From: an uncultured Flavobacteriaceae bacterium
Lineage (GTDB): Bacteria > Bacteroidota > Bacteroidia > Flavobacteriales > Flavobacteriaceae
Reading direction: 5' to 3'
Length of the DNA: 64,000 nucleotides
Assembly (NCBI GenBank): GCA_947498845.1
Contig: CANMLX010000015.1
Coordinates: 26,646-90,645 of the forward strand
Translations under genes and position numbers: made by a program
Notes under the pieces: generated by a model
Databases searched by the model: none
Told to the model about the DNA's origin: nothing
The model's input: the letters and a program-made list of their open reading frames with translations, nothing else
Shown: positions 62,501-64,000 of the stretch, in pieces
Position numbering within the stretch: the stretch's first letter is position 1
Layout of the letters: each line of letters begins with the position of its first letter

Positions 62501-64000
62501 CTCCAATGGAGACCCTATGGTAGGAGATGCTACACTTATATCTAATTTTAGTAAAATTAAAAACTTTATTATAGTAGATACCGATAAAGGCTTACAAACG
62601 GTAGATTATGCTTATAATGTAAGAGGCTGGTTAAAAGAAATTAATACCCCTAATAATTTAGGAGATGATTTGTTTGGGTTTAAACTAAATTACAACACTG
62701 TAGATCACAATGCAAAAAAACTTTACAATGGTAATATAGCAGAAACCGAGTGGAAAACCGCAAATACAGATACTAGTTTAAAATGGTATAAGTATGATTA
62801 CGATGCCTTGAACCGAATACAAAGTGCTACAGGTAATAACAATAATTATAGTCTTACCAATGTAGATTATGATAAAAATGGAAATATTACTAATTTGCAG
62901 CGTAGAGGGCATACTAATCAAGAGGCTAGTACTTTTGGGCTTATGGATAACTTATCCTATAATTACGATTATGGAAATAAGCTTTGGAAAGTAACAGATT
63001 CGGGAAATAAAACCTACGGATTTAAAGACGGTACTAATGGTAGTCTTCCAGATTATTTATACGATACAAATGGTAATATGAAGATGGATCGCAATAAAGG
63101 AATCACCAATATAACCTATAACCATTTAAACCTGCCAACCAGTGTGGCTATAAATGGAAATGGGGGTAATGGTACGATCAATTATGTTTACGATGCTACA
63201 GGAGTAAAGCTCAAAAAAATAGTAAGTACAGGATTTACAAGTACTTATGCTGGGAATTATATTTATGAAAATACAGGAACAGGAGACAAACTAAAATTCT
63301 TTAGCCATCCCGAAGGCTATATAGATACTAGTGAAGACAATTACGAGTATGTCTACCAATACAAAGACCATTTGGGTAATGTACGTGTAAGTTATAAAGA
63401 CATAAATGCAGGAGATACCACAGTATTTTATGATGATTTTGAGTCTGCCTCTGGATGGGATGGTACAGGAAATACATGGGGTCATGCTATAAGCGAATTT
63501 GATAGTGATTTTTCGTTCCAGGGAAATATCTCTGGCAAATTATATGCAAACAATAATACCGATAGAGCAGTGCATAGTACAGAATGGGTATCTATAGATA
63601 ATAGTATCGCTACAGAGTATATCTATTCATGTTGGGCATATAGTGATAAGCCAGTTATTAGATTAGCTTTATTTATGAAAGAGGCAGGAGAAACAGGCTA
63701 CTTTACAGAAGAAGATGAAATAATAAACTATACAATAGGGAGATGGGTTTATATAGAAAAGAAAGTAAGCGTTCCAGCTCATATAAAAACTTTAAATATA
63801 AGAATAGCAGCAGCACCTTGGTGGGGTAGAGATGGGAGTATTTGGTTTGATAATGTAAGCATTAAAAAAGTAAGAACAGCTAATCCTAATTTAGAGATTG
63901 TAGAAGAAAACAACTACTACCCCTTTGGTTTAAAACACAAAGGGTACAATAACCTAATAAGCTCCAGTGCCAACAGCGCTGCAGGGAAGTTTAAATACAA
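59583..64000 (+). CDS. DUF6443/Rhs repeat protein with CBM-like insertion, partial
   Basis: 1472 codons in the window, open at the right edge. Signal peptide about 1-32 (LYSQQ). An Ig-like region and a calcium-binding DTDNDGFG repeat at about 260 precede DUF6443 (VESVNYYDGLGRLKQEIA) from about 316. YD repeats follow (YDYDALNRIQSATG, YLYDTNGNMKMD), then the Rhs core: YQYKDHLGNVRVSY at about 1256-1269 and NNYYPFGLKHKGYNN from about 1443. Between them lies a roughly 150-residue insertion (about 1280-1430) resembling a CBM4/9-type domain. Any toxin tip would be beyond the window. Confidence 0.85.
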   Translation, partial: MMIKNIISNRLQEVFTIVLLVIGFGTLYSQQGTIEIPTRHDQQHYYVGDINSVIFKLEKDVTWSTLEIIESKWTIDGDEYFSSNDNTTYGYIWQRKGEHRIEFEGKAKISYDLDYVNVPGEHIIDISSAAKIITVVDASNLSDHIDPEVVFQGCDAYISARGAIPNTIWKNPVLQTTLAYPQKWFVVGSNNGTDIISEITNPENLARASSEIILAGNTYYIRKQIDSNGDGIYEWANGSLAIDIDASLASGENQIWWYKDTDNDGFGENNPSDPNTKIKSCVQPNGYVSNSLDQCFGSPGNNFGCSDNIFREFISQENFVYQSTPQKPIQSIDEVDNYVDVVESVNYYDGLGRLKQEIAIRQSPTGKDIVQNHYYDYASRQPKNYLPYVSAYQGGVGDAQSHTSSIEGYLEKTYYKNKYPEDFPSHLANINPYSEILFDTDGASPQKVAAPGEDWAMGGGHEITYNRTANSTGDNVYKIIATTTANIEAVSLNIDGFYANGTLFKQTIKDENYVEGSKNHSTESYTNKLGQVVLTRAFVDNQAVDTYNVYDEYGNKRYVIAPKVNLSNGLSAIELEELCYQYQYDINGRVISQKEPGKAWVNTVYNWSGQPILSQNGIQAAKSPKEWTFSKYDYFGRVAYTGIIKSNNTRAQLQAQYGSKTGFNWYEEKIKTTPPNTIAGTALYYTNGAAPTVIDKVHTVSYYDNYTFNLGGAAPEKAYGIMPTANVNGLATGSKVRVLGTNHWITTVTYYDDEARPIYTYSTNPYLQTTDKVKLKLDFTGKILESTTIHEKTGHPAVTTIDYYTYDHMGRLLSHEQDINGKRKEVIARHVYDDLGQLEKKHVGSVVPIVSTYTKKYNVHETGEIITKLVPASYTSGLSTLEQISGNGYVNYTLLDKERSAVIGLSYNDVNTQSNSINYGISTSSGTAQVYENGVAKGSAVAIEDNDSFRIERRDNMIYYSKNGKVFYISGQRSNGDPMVGDATLISNFSKIKNFIIVDTDKGLQTVDYAYNVRGWLKEINTPNNLGDDLFGFKLNYNTVDHNAKKLYNGNIAETEWKTANTDTSLKWYKYDYDALNRIQSATGNNNNYSLTNVDYDKNGNITNLQRRGHTNQEASTFGLMDNLSYNYDYGNKLWKVTDSGNKTYGFKDGTNGSLPDYLYDTNGNMKMDRNKGITNITYNHLNLPTSVAINGNGGNGTINYVYDATGVKLKKIVSTGFTSTYAGNYIYENTGTGDKLKFFSHPEGYIDTSEDNYEYVYQYKDHLGNVRVSYKDINAGDTTVFYDDFESASGWDGTGNTWGHAISEFDSDFSFQGNISGKLYANNNTDRAVHSTEWVSIDNSIATEYIYSCWAYSDKPVIRLALFMKEAGETGYFTEEDEIINYTIGRWVYIEKKVSVPAHIKTLNIRIAAAPWWGRDGSIWFDNVSIKKVRTANPNLEIVEENNYYPFGLKHKGYNNLISSSANSAAGKFKY

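Overview
The window is from an AT-rich Bacteroidota genome, almost certainly a marine Flavobacteriaceae. Evidence: promoters of the TAnnTTTG type, type IX secretion sorting tails, Bacteroidota-type lipoproteins with an SCxSDD start, paired DUF6443/Rhs proteins, and a GH86-like agarase/porphyranase. I found no rRNA, tRNA, transposase or CRISPR array.

Region 1 (1-21413, all plus strand, mostly overlapping or closely spaced) is a surface-glycan locus. It starts inside a PseC-like aminotransferase and continues with an acetyltransferase, aldo/keto reductase, SpsF-type cytidylyltransferase, class III aminotransferase, a PseG-acetyltransferase fusion and PseI, which together make and activate pseudaminic-type nonulosonic acid. 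Export and assembly genes follow: Wzx flippase, a sialyltransferase-like protein, Wzy-like and ligase-like membrane proteins, two sugar SDR enzymes (one UDP-glucuronate decarboxylase), GT4, the initiating polyprenyl glycosylphosphotransferase and GT2. Two LRR-like lipoproteins arisen by duplication, a sialidase-like protein and a beta-helix lipoprotein are embedded in it.

Region 2 (21394-27076) has a PaaK/CapK-like ligase, purD, two small conserved Flavobacteriaceae genes, DUF4254 and a GT9 heptosyltransferase-like gene. Region 3 (27186-34341, minus) is a glycogen operon: glgA, glgC, glgB and a GH31 alpha-glucosidase.

Region 4 (34342-45875) is gene-poor at first and rich in interspersed repeats. 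It then carries a TPR sensor histidine kinase and response regulator, three short tandem-repeat arrays, a lipoprotein, a receiver-only regulator paralogue, a fragment of a lepA 3' end, a voltage-gated channel with a calcium-channel-like filter, a Spo0M-like protein, lepA, a decayed methyltransferase and two small paralogous membrane proteins.

Region 5 (45876-64000) holds a very large secreted CotH/lamin-tail protein, a MITE-like element, a three-gene operon (Lgt-like protein, Tes-like radical SAM enzyme, small two-helix membrane protein), another T9SS cargo, a GH86-like enzyme and a two-gene Rhs/DUF6443 system that runs off the end.

The most interesting signals are the Lgt-like/Tes-like/small-membrane-protein operon (possible unusual membrane lipid chemistry), a recurrent 16-bp element in 22-23 bp spaced pairs near the two-component system, GH86 and Rhs genes, and the carbohydrate-binding-like insertion inside the Rhs core.
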